From positions 30,796,386 through 30,860,385 of the forward strand of contig OX344752.2 of NCBI GenBank assembly GCA_947034885.2: a stretch of DNA of 64,000 nucleotides, written 5' to 3'. Positions 13,501-26,300 of this stretch are shown piece by piece. Origin of the DNA: Thuidium tamariscinum. Lineage: Eukaryota > Streptophyta > Bryopsida > Hypnales > Thuidiaceae. Below the pieces are notes generated by a model that saw only the letters and a program-made list of their open reading frames with translations, had not been told where the DNA came from and did no database searches. Both the position numbers and the translations under genes were made by a program. Every line of letters begins with the position of its first letter. Position 1 is the first letter of the stretch.

Positions 13501-13758
13501 GCTATAATCAACAAGATCAAGAATATAGAACCATCGCCACTTTATGGTGTTCGTTTAGTGGGTATTTATGGTATGGGAGGAATTGGAAAGACTACTTTTT
13601 GTAAAGTACTTTGCGATGAGTTGCATATGGAGTTTGAAGGGAGAGTATGCCATGCCGAATTGGGAGGCAAGAGTGAAGCAAATGAGTTGCACAAGGAAGT
13701 GTTGCGAAGATTGACGGATGTAAACCATGATAGTCTTAAGTCCAAAACTGAAGTTATG
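13501..13758 (+). CDS. TNL exon: NB-ARC P-loop
   Basis: The exon begins after TAG at 13498-13500 and ends at the strong donor GTGAGT (13759). It is 86 codons, phase 0 at both ends. It contains the Walker A motif GMGGIGKTT, which binds the nucleotide phosphates in NB-ARC ATPases, preceded by a typical Y/GVRLVGIY lead-in. No stop occurs inside. Confidence 0.85.
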
Positions 13759-13960
13759 GTGAGTTGAGCATATCTTGCCTTTGTTGAATACAGTTTCTTG
13801 GTGTGTTGATGTATTTATATTCTCGTATCATAATCTCATCAAAGACAACAACCTTAAAAAAATACCTAAGAGTTTCAAACTAGTCAATATGAAATATAAG
13901 ATTGTTGTTTTATTGATGGAAGTAAGCTTTGCTTACATTTCTAGAAATGTGCAATTGCAG

Positions 13961-14653
13961 ACCACAAATCTTCTTAAACGACGCCTACGTCAACACCCAG
14001 TCTTTTTGGTTGTGGATAATGTGTGGCAAGAGTCACTAGAGCAAGCCAAGGTGTACCTTAGTGCAGGTTTTGACTCTGGTAGCATTGTGATGGTGACAGC
14101 TCGTTCTGTTGACATACTGAATCGCTTAAATATCATGAAAAGTGATTGTCTAGAGATGCCTAATTTGGAAGAAGAAGATGCAAAGCAAATCTTTCTTCAC
14201 AATGCAACACCTTGTCCCTAACTTTTAAGTAAAGGTTATGGAAAGAAAATCCAATATTGCATTAGGCAATGTCGTTTTCGCAAAGGTACAAGTATGGAGG
14301 AGCATTTTCATCCTTTAGCACTCAAAGTTTTGGGTGCTCAATTGGGAAGCCTTGGATGTGATCCAGGAGTTTGGATGGAGAACTTATCTAAAGATGACAA
14401 ATTCAATCACTTTCGAGAGAATGACCATCCAATATTCAATATCCTCCGCAAAGGTTATGACTCATTATGCGAGGAAGACCAACTTTTATTCATGGATGCA
14501 ATTCTTTTTCATCCATTTCGAAGGAACTATTTGTTTAGCGGATTAAGTTTTGTATATATGTTTACAACCAAGTATGATATTGGGCACCTTGATATTTATG
14601 AATGGTTAAGTATCGTGCACAACTTGCCGGAAGTGAGGTTCGTCAAGGATCGA
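13961..14653 (+). CDS. TNL exon: NB-ARC kinase-2 to ARC domains, with in-frame TAA
   Basis: The acceptor ...TTGCAG is at 13955-13960 and a donor GTAAGAG is at 14654; phase 0. Visible motifs are kinase-2/Walker B (VFLVVDNVW), RNBS-B (GSIVMVTARS) and the GLPL-equivalent HPLALKVLG. The frame is broken once by TAA at 14219-14221, after ...NATPC P. It continues in the same frame with sequence that still reads like ARC1 and reaches the HPLALK motif. A CAA-to-TAA change would explain it. Nothing else in the exon is disrupted. Confidence 0.75.
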
Positions 14654-14972
14654 GTAAGAGTTTTAAATATTGATTTTCCGAATCATTATCCTTTTGCAAT
14701 TTAATGTCCGAACTAGAGCTTACTTTGAATCCATTGTAATTGTCCATTCATGATCTTGATATTTCATTCTTCAACCCAATTTGTGCTATGTCTATATACA
14801 TCTCTTTGCAATGCAAGTGATGTAAGTAGGATCCAAGGTTGACATAGTAGAAAAGGTCAATATTATTCGATGGTTTGTCTAGAACATAGTTGATCTAAAT
14901 TTCTTGACCTATTTGGTTACTTTTGCATTTTGGCTTTCCTAATATGGTATTGTGTTATATTTGTAATTGCAG

Positions 14973-16754
14973 TTGCAAGCTTTGAAGGCCAAATCATTGA
15001 TTGAAGGTGTCGGTGATGGTTTGAATGGTGTCATTGTTCATGACTTGTATCTTGAGTTTGCCAAATCCGAGGTGAAGAGGGGTGCTCTTGATACTAGACG
15101 TTGGGTGTGGTATGAGGAAGAAGCAACAAATCCTAACGACCTAGTGAGGAGACCATCAGGAAATTGTTGGTCCAATGTAGAGAGAATCTCTGTGAAGTAT
15201 GTCCACAATAAATTTAACACATCAATCCGGCATATGGCAACTATGGAAGGAGTGAAGTGGCAACAATTTTTCAATATGGTGGTGCTTCATCTTTTTATTA
15301 GTAGGAATGCAATGTTGGATTTGGGAGGTTTACAATGCTTGAAAAGCTTGCAATTGATTTGGGATCATAGAGACCAACAAGGTCACGGAAGTGGAGGCCA
15401 ACTATTAGGACTTGGAGAGCTGAGGAATCTTGCATGGCTTGAATTGAACAACATTCATTTTGCCCCATGTTTTTAGGAAATTGGTCAATCGACAAGGCTT
15501 GAGGTTTTGCGGTTGAATTCAAATTGCTCTGCGGAAAGCCTACCTTCAAATTCTTTAGAGCTACCAAATCTTGGCAAATGCATTCACTTACGGGAGCTTG
15601 TGCTTCAATGTAGGTGTCTTGTGTCATTTCCAAATTTGAGCAAGTTGACATCGTTGCGAAAGATTTTCTTTTTTAGGTGCCAGAATGCAAAAGAGTTGGT
15701 TGGATTGAGCTCACAAATGACTTCCTTGGAAGAGCTCTTCCTATTGCATTGCACTTCATTAAGCCAATGTCATGGTTTGGATGATGTAGTTTCATTGCAA
15801 CGGCTTCATATTGAATGTTGTTCCCAATTGAAGCAAACTCTTGATTTGCACAAGCTTACAAAGCTACGACAATTGGATTTGACATTGAACAAATTCAACA
15901 AGGTGCTAGGGTTGAACGATTCCATGCCATTGTTGGCACTTTCTGTTGGTGGTGATTCATTTGACGAGTTGCCCAGTTTACACTTATTGACGCATTTACA
16001 ACAGCTAAAGCTATCACATATTAAGCCTAGAGTGATGCCATGCTTTGATAGCTTCACTACCTTGGAAGATCTCAGCCTCATTAGTCTTCCAAAGGTTAGA
16101 TATATACATGGCATTTACTCAATGACAAGGTTGAGAAGTCTAACAATAGATTGTGTCCTTGATCTATTACAATTGCCTGAGTTAGGTGACTTGATGGCAT
16201 TACAATCCCTCAGCCTAACTTCTTGTTGTTGTTTGGTAGAGAATCTTGAATTACCAGATCTTCACAAGCTTGTAAACTTAGACTATTTAGGAATTTCCGG
16301 GACCCCAATTAGGAAGTTACCAAGATTGGACTGCCTTATGCAACTCAACATATTGGATTGCTCTGAAACTTTGCTAAGCAAATTACCCGCTCTCAATTGT
16401 TTAGACAACTTACAGTGCATCATGCTTTCTTATTGCCATGAGTTGACGAGCTTAGAGGAAGCGGGAAGCTTGCCCTCATTGACAAGCCTGATTGTTTTAG
16501 GGTGTTCTCACTTGAGGAGGTTGCCAAATTTACGGAGCTTCAAAAGTCTAAAGCTTCTCGCCATTGCGGGGAGTGGAGTGGGGCTAGATGCAGAAGACAT
16601 CCAGACCCTAGCAACCTTTCCTGGACTCCAGATTTATGATTGGGAAGGTGATGATGTGGTAATTTCTGAGTTATTAGAAGAAATGTCATTCGAAGAGGTT
16701 GCATTGCATTTGGAGGCAAAACAACTGGAGTATTTTACCAAAATGCAGAGTTAA
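14973..16754 (+). CDS. TNL exon: linker and leucine-rich repeats, with in-frame TAG
   Basis: The acceptor is ...AATTGCAG at 14965-14972. The first ~170 codons cover the NB-ARC/LRR linker (with KSLIEG and VHDLYLEFAK, the latter resembling the MHD-region HDL) and the first repeats. TAG at 15474-15476 interrupts, and the same frame then continues for more than 400 codons to TAA at 16752. The downstream part holds many 23-24-residue repeats of L..L..L.L..C..L..LP form, as in TNL LRRs. CAG-to-TAG is the simplest explanation of the interruption. No frameshift is visible across 1.8 kb. Confidence 0.8.
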
Positions 16755-17269
16755 AAAGTAGACCTCATTGGTGAAGTAGAAGTGTTATTGGCATCCCTTC
16801 CATACTTGTTATTACTCCAATTCAGCAACAATGTTTAGTCTTTATAGACGCCCTACATGAAGACTAAGGTAGTCATCAAAATTGTTCCCATTATTTGACC
16901 AATAGGTTTATTGGACCAACAACAAAGTTATTAATTGATTAGTTTTCAGTGTAAGTGTCCTTTAAGAGCTAAAAAGACTCATTTGAATTGTGAGACCTAT
17001 CTTGTCTAAAGTGATTTCATTTTAGATCCAATAGGTATTTTCTTCATTTTAATAGTGTCCTAAAAAGCTGTCTCTGCCAACCTTGGGATTAAGACACGTG
17101 TGTCTTTAAGCCTAAGGGAACAAGGCTTGTCACAAAGGTTGTTAGCTAAAATTATCAAGTTTTTAAATGAACAAGTTGATTTTGTTTCCAATGTTTATGT
17201 ATTTGGCATTCAACAATCGTACGTTAGTCCAAGTATGCATTCGAATGTACTTCCTATTGTTAAAATATC

Positions 17270-18240
17270 AAGTTCTTTTGTCGGTTCTTGTTGGCAATTG
17301 AAAAGGGATTGTAGATTCTTTAAGCATTTTGTTTTGGATGATGTATGAAAAAATTCAATAGCTTCAAAGTATTGATTTAAAGTATATCCAAAATTGATCA
17401 TATATTGAAGATCTACATTTTGGACAAGAATTTGTGGGGAATATATTTCACAATAGTTCATAATGAAGTATAGATACCTGAACATTATTGATTACATCTA
17501 TGCAACTAAACTTAGTCAACAAGCCATCTTGCAAACATTAGAAAAGTCATTCCGAGATTTTAGTTGTTGGCTTTTGTATGTGGTGGTTCTATGTGACATG
17601 TTCCCATTGAAAACAACATCAATTTTATGAAACTTTAATTCAAGTCTTCAAGTTTTCAAATTTTGAGATGAAATTCTATGATACAAAATGAAGTGAAATT
17701 CTTCATTGTCATTATTCCTCTAATCTAATATATACCATTTTTGTACAATTTAAGTTTATTACATAAAGATATGTCAAGGTTGAAACTAATTTTACGATGG
17801 TTTTTTTATTGTTAAAATAAGTATAAGATATAAAGCATTTGTTTAGCTAAATATAACAAGAAAATATTTTCTTACATCTTCAAATTAGATTATAATTATT
17901 TGAATTGATACTTTGAACCTTTTTTATTTTGTACAATTGCAGATATGTTGAAACAATTTGTTTGGATAGAAGTTAAATTTTCAATTCTAAGTATGGATTT
18001 TTATTCATTAATTTCTATTTATGTAGAAGATATGACATGAAATGAAACCAAAAAGTAAATTAAACAACATTGGTCAATTGCAAATTTGTCACATTTTTTC
18101 CAACTATTTTATATAATTATTAGTCTCATAAGTCAACCTAAATTGATAAAAATTCAAATTATAAAAGAAACCTACCGAAACTTGAAATTTAATACAATCC
18201 AAGCAAATATTGTACAATTAATAACCTTAGTAGAATACAT
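17270..18240. repeat. Older, diverged third copy of the duplicated segment
   Basis: The sequence downstream of the TNL gene aligns in pieces with 1530-3420 (and with its copy-B counterpart). Shared blocks include the run around 17360-17400 against 1640-1680, the run around 17490-17720 against 2600-2860, and 18000-18150 against 3120-3280. Several hundred bases (about 1740-2570 of copy A) are missing here. Divergence is much greater than between copies A and B, so this is an older duplication. It places copies A and B as former 3' flanks of TNL genes. Confidence 0.75.
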
Positions 18241-20331
18241 TTTTCATATTTGAGGAAAATTCATAATTGTTATATTAAAAACTTGTATCAATGATTGGCA
18301 ATACAAGATATTTGAAATTTCTCAAAAAAAAATTCTGACAATTCTTGAATTGCCAAAAGTAACCTGAAATTAGAATTTATTGAAGAAATAAGTCAAGTTC
18401 TTGCATACGGAGAATTATATGTAAATAATAAAATTTCAAAATTTTTAAATAAATCTAGAAGTTTTAAATTTAATAATCTTGAAAGAAAAAAATAATCTTT
18501 TGTATTAAAATCAAAACTTACAAATTTCTTTTGTAGGAAAAATGAAAATGTATCTGGGCATATTTAAAGTAAAAATTTCATGAGGTTTTGAATTTATAGA
18601 ATACAATATCATTGGCTAGAATTTGACATTAAATGTCTTTTTAGTAGACCAAATGTACCAAAAATTTGAAGATTTGAAATTCTTTTATTTACATTTAATG
18701 ATTTGTAGGGATTTCTCCAATAAATAATCAAAAACATAATATTTGGAGTCATCTTTTATTTATTTCTCTTTTTCAAAAATTAAAAAAGTTGATTCTAAGA
18801 AGATTATGTCACTTTTACTAAAAGAAGTTTATAAACTCTTTTGTGTAGAGTAGATTTTTTTGTTATACTTTGATTTCATTAATATTTCAAAAATAAATTT
18901 CAAATTTTAAGGCTTGAGAACAAGTTTTAGTCCTTGTATGCTGCTTTCATAATAACATGCCCTCATTTTGAGGCAAAAAATTTAATCTATGAATTAGTTC
19001 ATGTACAAAGTTCAAGTTTGTAATATTTTTTGGCCAATTCAATGTAAGTAATAAGGATAGTACTATACTTGACCCTAAATGACCAAGGCCTTTCATCACC
19101 AAAAGAAAATTTAAAATTGCCATTTCTATTGCAAAGAGTAAGAGAATTGTAAAATCGTTGTTTTTGCACATTTGATTGTAAGATTTTACTCCTAATTAGC
19201 TTGACAATCTATAGAATGAACTTTAGAAATCTCAACTTTGAAGATTGGATGATATTTGCATTTAATGTGAAAAAAAACAAAGTTTTTGCAAGTTGTGGGA
19301 TAAGATTATTTGACCAAGTTGAACCTTCTTAACTTAAAGTTTTTGCAGTGTACAGTTTTGAGCTTGAAATCTTAATGGTGGGAAATTGAGTTGAGAATGT
19401 TGGAAAAAGATTCAATAAAGAAAACATAATTTTCATTCTTAAGAAAATTGTTGAGTAGAAATAGATACGAGATGAAAGAAAAATCTAAATTATTAATATC
19501 TCTAAGGTGGAATTAAAATCCATTGATCACACTGGTGAAATTGTTCTAGCGAGCAAACTAAACCATTTAAATTTATTTTTCTTCAATTGTAGAATTTGCA
19601 TTTGGGAATGAATCCTACAAATTAATTTTTAAAGAAGATGCTTCGATTGCTTGGAAAATAAGATTTTCTATAAGGCTTTGACATCAATTATCCAAATGAC
19701 ATGAATCAAAATATTACATTTAGAAAAAACATTAACCTACAAGAAAAAAAATATTTTAAAAAGAAATTGAAACTTTTTATGCCTCCTAGCATCTCCAATT
19801 TTGACAACATAACTTTTGTTTTGGATCATAACTTTTGTTTGTAGGCATCAATTTTGAAAAAAAAATTATATTTCCACAAAGATAATTAGTCTTTCTATCT
19901 CCAATTTCTTTTCCCAAACTATGATGATAGAAATTGACATTGTAGACGCGTGCTTGAAATCCAAGTTGCCCTCTAAAGGGATATATGGTCTTTTTAGGGT
20001 TAAATTTTTGAAGATAGAGATACACATGTCCAAATTGCATGTAGTTATCTAAATCTATTGACATTGTAATATTATAATATTAATATTATAGATTAACTTG
20101 GAATCTTTGGAATCAATAAAGTCATATGATCCCTCAAGATTCTAACAATCATTGTTTGGTCATTAGTTATTTGACTTTGGAAGTGTTTTTGGGTGGAATT
20201 TCTTTTTCCAATTTTGAAAAATGCGAACTAGATCAAATTACTCTGATTTATGAATCCAAAACTAAGAGTACTACAATAAAGATTCCGAATTAAGAATATA
20301 TTTCTTGAAGTGCCTAGGATTTGCATTATGT
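18241..20331. other. Gene-free AT-rich stretch
   Basis: No long ORF, splice-compatible exon or recognisable repeat was seen. Some short words resemble the duplicated segment but do not align convincingly. Confidence 0.5.
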
Positions 20332-20335
20332 TTAA

Positions 20336-21357
20336 CCCTTAAATATTTTATTGATCCAAAATGGATCAATCCATTTTTGAAAAGCCATTTTTGGATTTAG
20401 GATTGTAAAGAGACACTTGAACTTGGGCTCATTTTCAAGAAAATGAAGTTAGCTATCAAATGGAACATTTAGATTTAGAAGAAGATTCATTGGTGATTCT
20501 ACAAAAAAAATTCAAAGTGGGTGGGGTCTAAGGCAAATAGTCAAAGAATCATGAAGTAGTATAATTTAGCTACTAAATCAAAGACACATGTTTTTTTATG
20601 TCTTTGGGATCTATGTGGCTTCAAATTTGTAACAGATCTTTCATTTCTATTATAGTTTTTGAATTTTAACAATAAACTCATCTTTACAACAAGCCCATTT
20701 TTCATTAGATCTTTTTTCAAGTTTCTAGGAGACTAGTTTGGGATTGTTCCTGAAAATATTCTTTATGCAGTCAATGATCCATTGTTAGTCTGATTTTCTT
20801 ACTCTTTAATTCTTTAAAGTTTCTATTTAAAAATTAATTAATTTCTAATTTATATGTATCTACAAGAACTAATAATGTGAGATTGCTTACGTGGTAGAAT
20901 TCTCCGCATTCTTGATGCATTTCCAATTCATTTCTATAGTCCAAGAATGTGTAGACTTCTAAAACTCTCAAAAAAACATCTAATATTGCTCATTTTTGGT
21001 CTTAAAAATATAAGATTTCATTCTGTAATTGAGAAATTTAGTTATCCTAAAATTCAATACATGATGCCAATTTTCTAAAATATTTTGTGACCTTTAGAAA
21101 CAATCAAAGCACAAGTTTAATTATGCTAGAACATTGAATTCTTTAAAGAAGCCTTCACTTTTGTATCATAATGATATAATCTTGCAACACATTACTTTAA
21201 TTGAAACCAAATTTTGTAGAGATGATAAGGATTGGGTTTTTACAAGATCCTACAATTAATTTTGCCTACAAATAACTCATCTTTATTTGAACTTCAACTC
21301 ATTGTCACTTATAAGATCAATTTCTAGGATACCTTGAATATGGTTGAAAATTAAGGG
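20336..21357. mobile_element. Candidate TTAA-flanked element
   Basis: TTAA lies at 20332-20335 and 21358-21361. The ends are CCCTTAAAT... and, on the opposite strand, CCCTTAATT.... Only about seven terminal bases match, and the interior is AT-rich without an ORF. It fits the local family of TTAA elements but is the weakest full-length candidate. Confidence 0.35.
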
Positions 21358-21361
21358 TTAA

Positions 21362-22648
21362 TAATGAGAACTCCGAAAAATTTCCAAGTGATTTTTTTGT
21401 TTAAATTCATGATTTTTTTGACCAATCATTGAAAAAAACTAAACATTGAAGATATTTCCTTTAAAGCAAATCTCTAGAAAGTTATGGAATTTTATAAAAC
21501 AAATGCTTCCTATTCTTGATGCTTTTATAACTTCTCCTCTAACTTGTCATTCTTCATACAAACTTCAAGAAAGTTATGGATTTTATTTTTCATAAGACAT
21601 TTGTATATTGTCCAAATTCCTTAAGCATGTATAGGTAAATTAAAACTCTTTTAAACAAGAAATGTTTTTCAAGAGAAATTGTCAAAAAAATTCTTTTTTG
21701 GATGCATTCATTATTTCATTATGTAGATTGAAAATACATACCATTTTCGAAAATTTCAACTATACAAAAGTGTTCAAAAATAATTAGGCAATAGAGTTTA
21801 TTGTCAAGTGTGTATGAAGAGCTTGAGTTTGAAGTCAATCTAGGACAAAACTCTTTAGAGTACCAAACAAAGGTTTGATGGAGTTTGATGCTATGTTGTT
21901 TCTTTCTACTATTATTAATTAAAACTTGCTCTAAAAACCACTTACACTCAAAATGTGTACATTAATTCTAATATGTGAACAATAATCCATTCTATTGAGC
22001 ACTTTATTTTAGTTCAAAGAATAATAATTTTGCTCCATTTTTTATGATTTTCTTTGAAGCAAAACCATTTTTCACAATTTCCTTATAAGTGAGATTTTAA
22101 TTCTTGAATTTTAATAAAGAAGTTTTCCTTTCAACTTTGCTATATAAAGGTAGCAAAATTTTGAGCCTTCTTGAAGAGAATATTTTCTCAAATTGCAATT
22201 GAGCCTCTATACCATTGAGAACTAAATTTTATTAGGTATGAACATGCAAAAATTCCAAAAGCAAAGAAGGACTCTACTTACCTCCAACATCACAAGGTCA
22301 AGTAATCCCGCAATACATTGGTGACTTTTTAATGTTTATTTGTATATTGAATGAATTTCAAAAGAATTCAAATAGGAAGAACAAATAGTCAAACTTTTTG
22401 AATGTGTAGAAATTTTTCCAAATTGTGAATGTACAAATTGCAAGATTATTTCTTGAAGTTAAAAATATTATATTTCTAACCTTGTTCAATTGGGTTAGGA
22501 AAGTGTGACTTCTTTTGTGGTGAGTTCTTCTTTTGTAGTGAAATTTTAATTAAATATTCTCGCTAATATCTTGAACCTCCTAGTAGTGTAAGGTATATTA
22601 CTCTTATGGTAGTTATACACTTACTAGTTTTCAGAGGGACAAACCTCA
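21362..22648. other. Gene-free AT-rich stretch
   Basis: Nothing recognisable was seen: no long ORF, no inverted repeat with a clear target duplication. Confidence 0.5.
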
Positions 22649-23276
22649 TGAAACTATTTTTCTTGTGTAGATGTCTTCTTCCTAAATGATTGACTATTAG
22701 CTACCACATAGCAAATGCAAATGGCCATGTTAGGATTGCAATTCACTTCTAATCTAAGTTAAGAAGCAACATGTCAAAGCCAAATGAATGACATCCTTCA
22801 ATATCTATGATTTTGGAAGTTTTGCCTTCAATTGGACGAAGACAACAATCTAGCTTGATTCCCACTTGACATGACTTTATTATCGAGTGAAGGCAATAGA
22901 TTGATTGATTAGAGAAGGTGCCCGACCAAGCATACTGGACATAAGTTAATTTATTGGCTCTGTCCTTCTAGACAGAGTCCATGGCATTGACTATTGTGGA
23001 TTTAGGATCTCTATTTCCAAATCCTATCTATAACCCTATTCACATTGCAACACAATGACGTAGGCAAACATTTGCTTGCCAAGAGGGCCACATGGATAAA
23101 CCCTTGTTTGGTTGAGGAAGGGAGTCTACCTAGGACTTAAGCGGACCCTTGGTTGGCCAAAGAGGGTTGCCTAGGCAAACTTCGTTGAGTTCACTATTTA
23201 TTTTATTACAATAATTTTGTTTAATTTCCCCTCTATTTATTATTTTAGTAATATTATTGTTCACCGAGCAAAGTTG

Positions 23277-23363
23277 ATGGATCCCTCCGGACTAGCAGAC
23301 GAAGATTCTGACATGGCGACGAAGCAAATGCACTTGCAATCAGCGAGCAACTTCGTGCAGTAG
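23277..23363 (+). other. Short conserved ORF in copy B (possible gene remnant)
   Basis: Counterpart of 1133-1219: same length, same stop, nearly identical product. The DNA just upstream is unrelated to copy A, so the conserved unit starts about here. Function unknown. Confidence 0.2.
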
Positions 23364-26300
23364 AAACTGCGTCCCTCGATCTTGTGATTGAATTCTGTTT
23401 CACCAAGTTTTCAGTTGCTTGAATAACGAAACTAATTGTCATGCTGCCTGCATGCGGGCACAGCCATTTGAATGGGTTACTGAGACTCCTCGCACTTCTC
23501 CTTTCATCCCATTTCATAATCCTGCGTTGTCGCCGCAGCTGCGTAATGGGTCACACATCCGCAAATTTTTTTTATAAAATTTGCACCACGGCTACATATT
23601 GAATAAAAGATAACGGCCCTTTACAGGGTTTAGTTTGTTTTAATGAAGCATTTGGTTATGCTTCCTAATTTCAAAATGGCTCGTATTTTTGGTTCATTCT
23701 TGTTGGCAATTGAAAGACGATACTAGATGCTTTAAGTGTAGAGTGTACAATATGTTTTTTCTTAGATGTCATATGAATAAATTCAAAAGCTTCAAAGTAT
23801 TGATCATAGGTGTATCCATGATTGATCATACTGAGGCTCTCATATGTACAAGTTCTATATCTTGAGCAAAAAGTAGTTAACATCACATTTGACAATCAAG
23901 GGAAGTTACCTTAACCCTTAAAATTTTTAGCAATTTTTAGGGTATTTGGATTATGATTTTGTATCTTACAAAGAATAGAAGCTCAAAGGGTGATGAATCA
24001 TTTCTAGGTAAAATTAAGCTTAGGATCTTGTAGGAAGCCAAGCCCTTGTTATCTTTACAAATTTTGGTTTCAATCCTAACCAACTCATAGTTTGCAAGAT
24101 TTTAATATAAAACTAAAGGTTACTTCAAGAAAATCTTTGTTTCAGCAAACCTAAAACTCTACTTTGATAGGCTTTTTTGGGCAAATAACATTTTGGAAAG
24201 TTGGCATCTGATGGTCATTTTCAAAATAACTAGGTTCTACATGTATAAAAAGAAATCTTATATTTTTAAGACCAAAAATGAGTGAGCAAATGGTCTTGCA
24301 ACAATGACCTCTTCATTCTTAAGTTTCAAAAATTATGAAATAAATGGATTTCATTTGTCATAAAATTGAAGCCAAAATTCAAGATTAGATATGATAAAGT
24401 GAACAAAGACAAGAAATGGCACATATAATGGAAAAAAAAATTGGAAAATGGCTCAAATCCAAGTGCAAGATGTTTATTTTAGTGGTTTTTAGTGAGAAGA
24501 CGTAATAAAGCAAATGCCTCCACGTCATTGGTTAGAGTTCCTTATCCAATGACTCTTTGGCTCTTTCCCTTTTATTAGACCATCTACACTTTGGAAACTT
24601 TTATAATTCAATAGTAAATTTTCTTTTTAATTTGAAATCACCACTTCATAGCTAACTTTATTGAGTTTAAGAAATAAGTGACTTTTCACATTCTTAAGTC
24701 TAAAAGTGGTTGTTCTAAAAACGGACCAATTATATAATTGTTGAAAATTTTAAGCGATAAAGGTTTGGCTACATCTACGCAACTAAACTAGTTAGGAAGC
24801 CATCATATAAACATTAAAAGATTCATCTGGAGGTTATGTTCTTTTGGTTGTTGGCTTTTCTAAGTGTTAGTCATATGCAATTTGTTCTCTTTTAGAACAA
24901 CATTGATTTTATGAAATTTAAATCAAAGTCTTGAAGTTTTCAAACTCCAAGTTTGAGATAAAATATTTAATGTAAAATGAAATGAAATTCTTCATTGTAT
25001 GTCATTATGCCTCTAATCTAACATTAATATGCCTGCTTTTGTGCAATTTAACTTTGTTATATAGACATGTGAAAGTTGAATTAAATGAAACTCTACAATG
25101 GTCTTTTGATTCTTCAATTAATTTGAGGATTAATTATAGGATATAAAATATTTAGGTAGATAAAAAAAACAATATATGTATTTTTATATCTTCAAGTTAG
25201 ATTTAAATCATTTATAAGTGATATTTTTTATTTCCTACAATTGTGAGGATTTTGAACCAATTTGATTGTGTAAGAGATAAACTTTGTATTCATTGATGGA
25301 TTTTATTTTATATATAGGTGGAACAACATGAAATGAAATTGAAAAGTAAACAAATGACATTGGTTCATTGCAAGTTTGTTGTATTTTATTTCCAAATATA
25401 TGCATTAGATGTACCATATGCCAATCTAAATCCATAATATTTTTGTATCTATTCTTAATTTGTATAGAATTAAAAATTAAAAAGATTTAGATTGCAGAAG
25501 AGATCTACAACCTTCCATTTTAATACAATTCAAGGTATTGTACAATAGTGTCCAGATGAAAATGGCATTTTTACATTTGGAAAGAAAGAAATTTCATTGT
25601 TGCCAACTTTGACACCCTCCAAGGGCTTAAATCTTTTGACAAGATCATCTCTATGTTCACAATATTTGTTCTAAATTTCAAGGCCAAAAATTTAATATTA
25701 AAAAACAAATTGAAATCTACCAAGATGTGTAGTTGTGAGAAAAATCACTATTGTCAACTTTGACACCCTTTCAAGGATTGGAGAATTTTTTTTACTATGA
25801 AGTTTTTGTCATGAAATAAACTCTATGCTGATATTATGTGTTCCAAATTTCAGGGTCAAAAGATTTATGCAAAAAAAGAGATATTCAAAATCTACAAACA
25901 TGTGTTATTATAAAAGACAATTTCACTAGTGCCTACTTTGACACTTCCCCAAGGGGTTGAGAAATTGTTTATTTACCATGAAATTTTTTTCATAAAATCA
26001 CTTCTATGTTGGTGAGGTGAATGCCAAATTTCAAACTCAAAAGATTCACCTAGAAAAAGACATTCTAAATCTATTGATATTTGTTGTTGTGAGATTGATT
26101 TTTTACATCCATGTCAAACATTGACCCACAAAATGACACTATTTCAAGGGTTGAAAAAATCATTCTTACAACTATACATGTTGGTAGATTTTGAAAATAT
26201 CTTTTTTTGTGTGAATCTTTTAAAGTAGAAATTTGGTCTACATTTCTTTCTTCAAATATTTCTACTGTTTTGGAGTGTGATAAGGTAAAGCACCCTATGA

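Larger units (their letters stand above)
12423..16754 (+). pseudogene. TIR-NBS-LRR (TNL) resistance-type gene with in-frame stops
   Basis: The parts follow canonical TNL order: TIR domain (12423-12930 or 12996), NB-ARC P-loop exon (13501-13758), rest of NB-ARC (13961-14653), and a linker plus leucine-rich repeats (14973-16754). TNL proteins are intracellular plant immune receptors: TIR signals (NADase in characterised members), NB-ARC switches on nucleotide exchange, and LRRs take part in recognition. The introns at 13759-13960 and 14654-14972 have GT-AG ends and phase 0. The reading frame is preserved across the gene but interrupted by TAA at 14219-14221 and TAG at 15474-15476, so the full protein should not be made unless these codons are bypassed. 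An upstream coding exon must exist, because the acceptor at 12421-12422 leaves a partial codon; I could not identify it. The composition is that of an ordinary plant gene. Confidence 0.85.
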
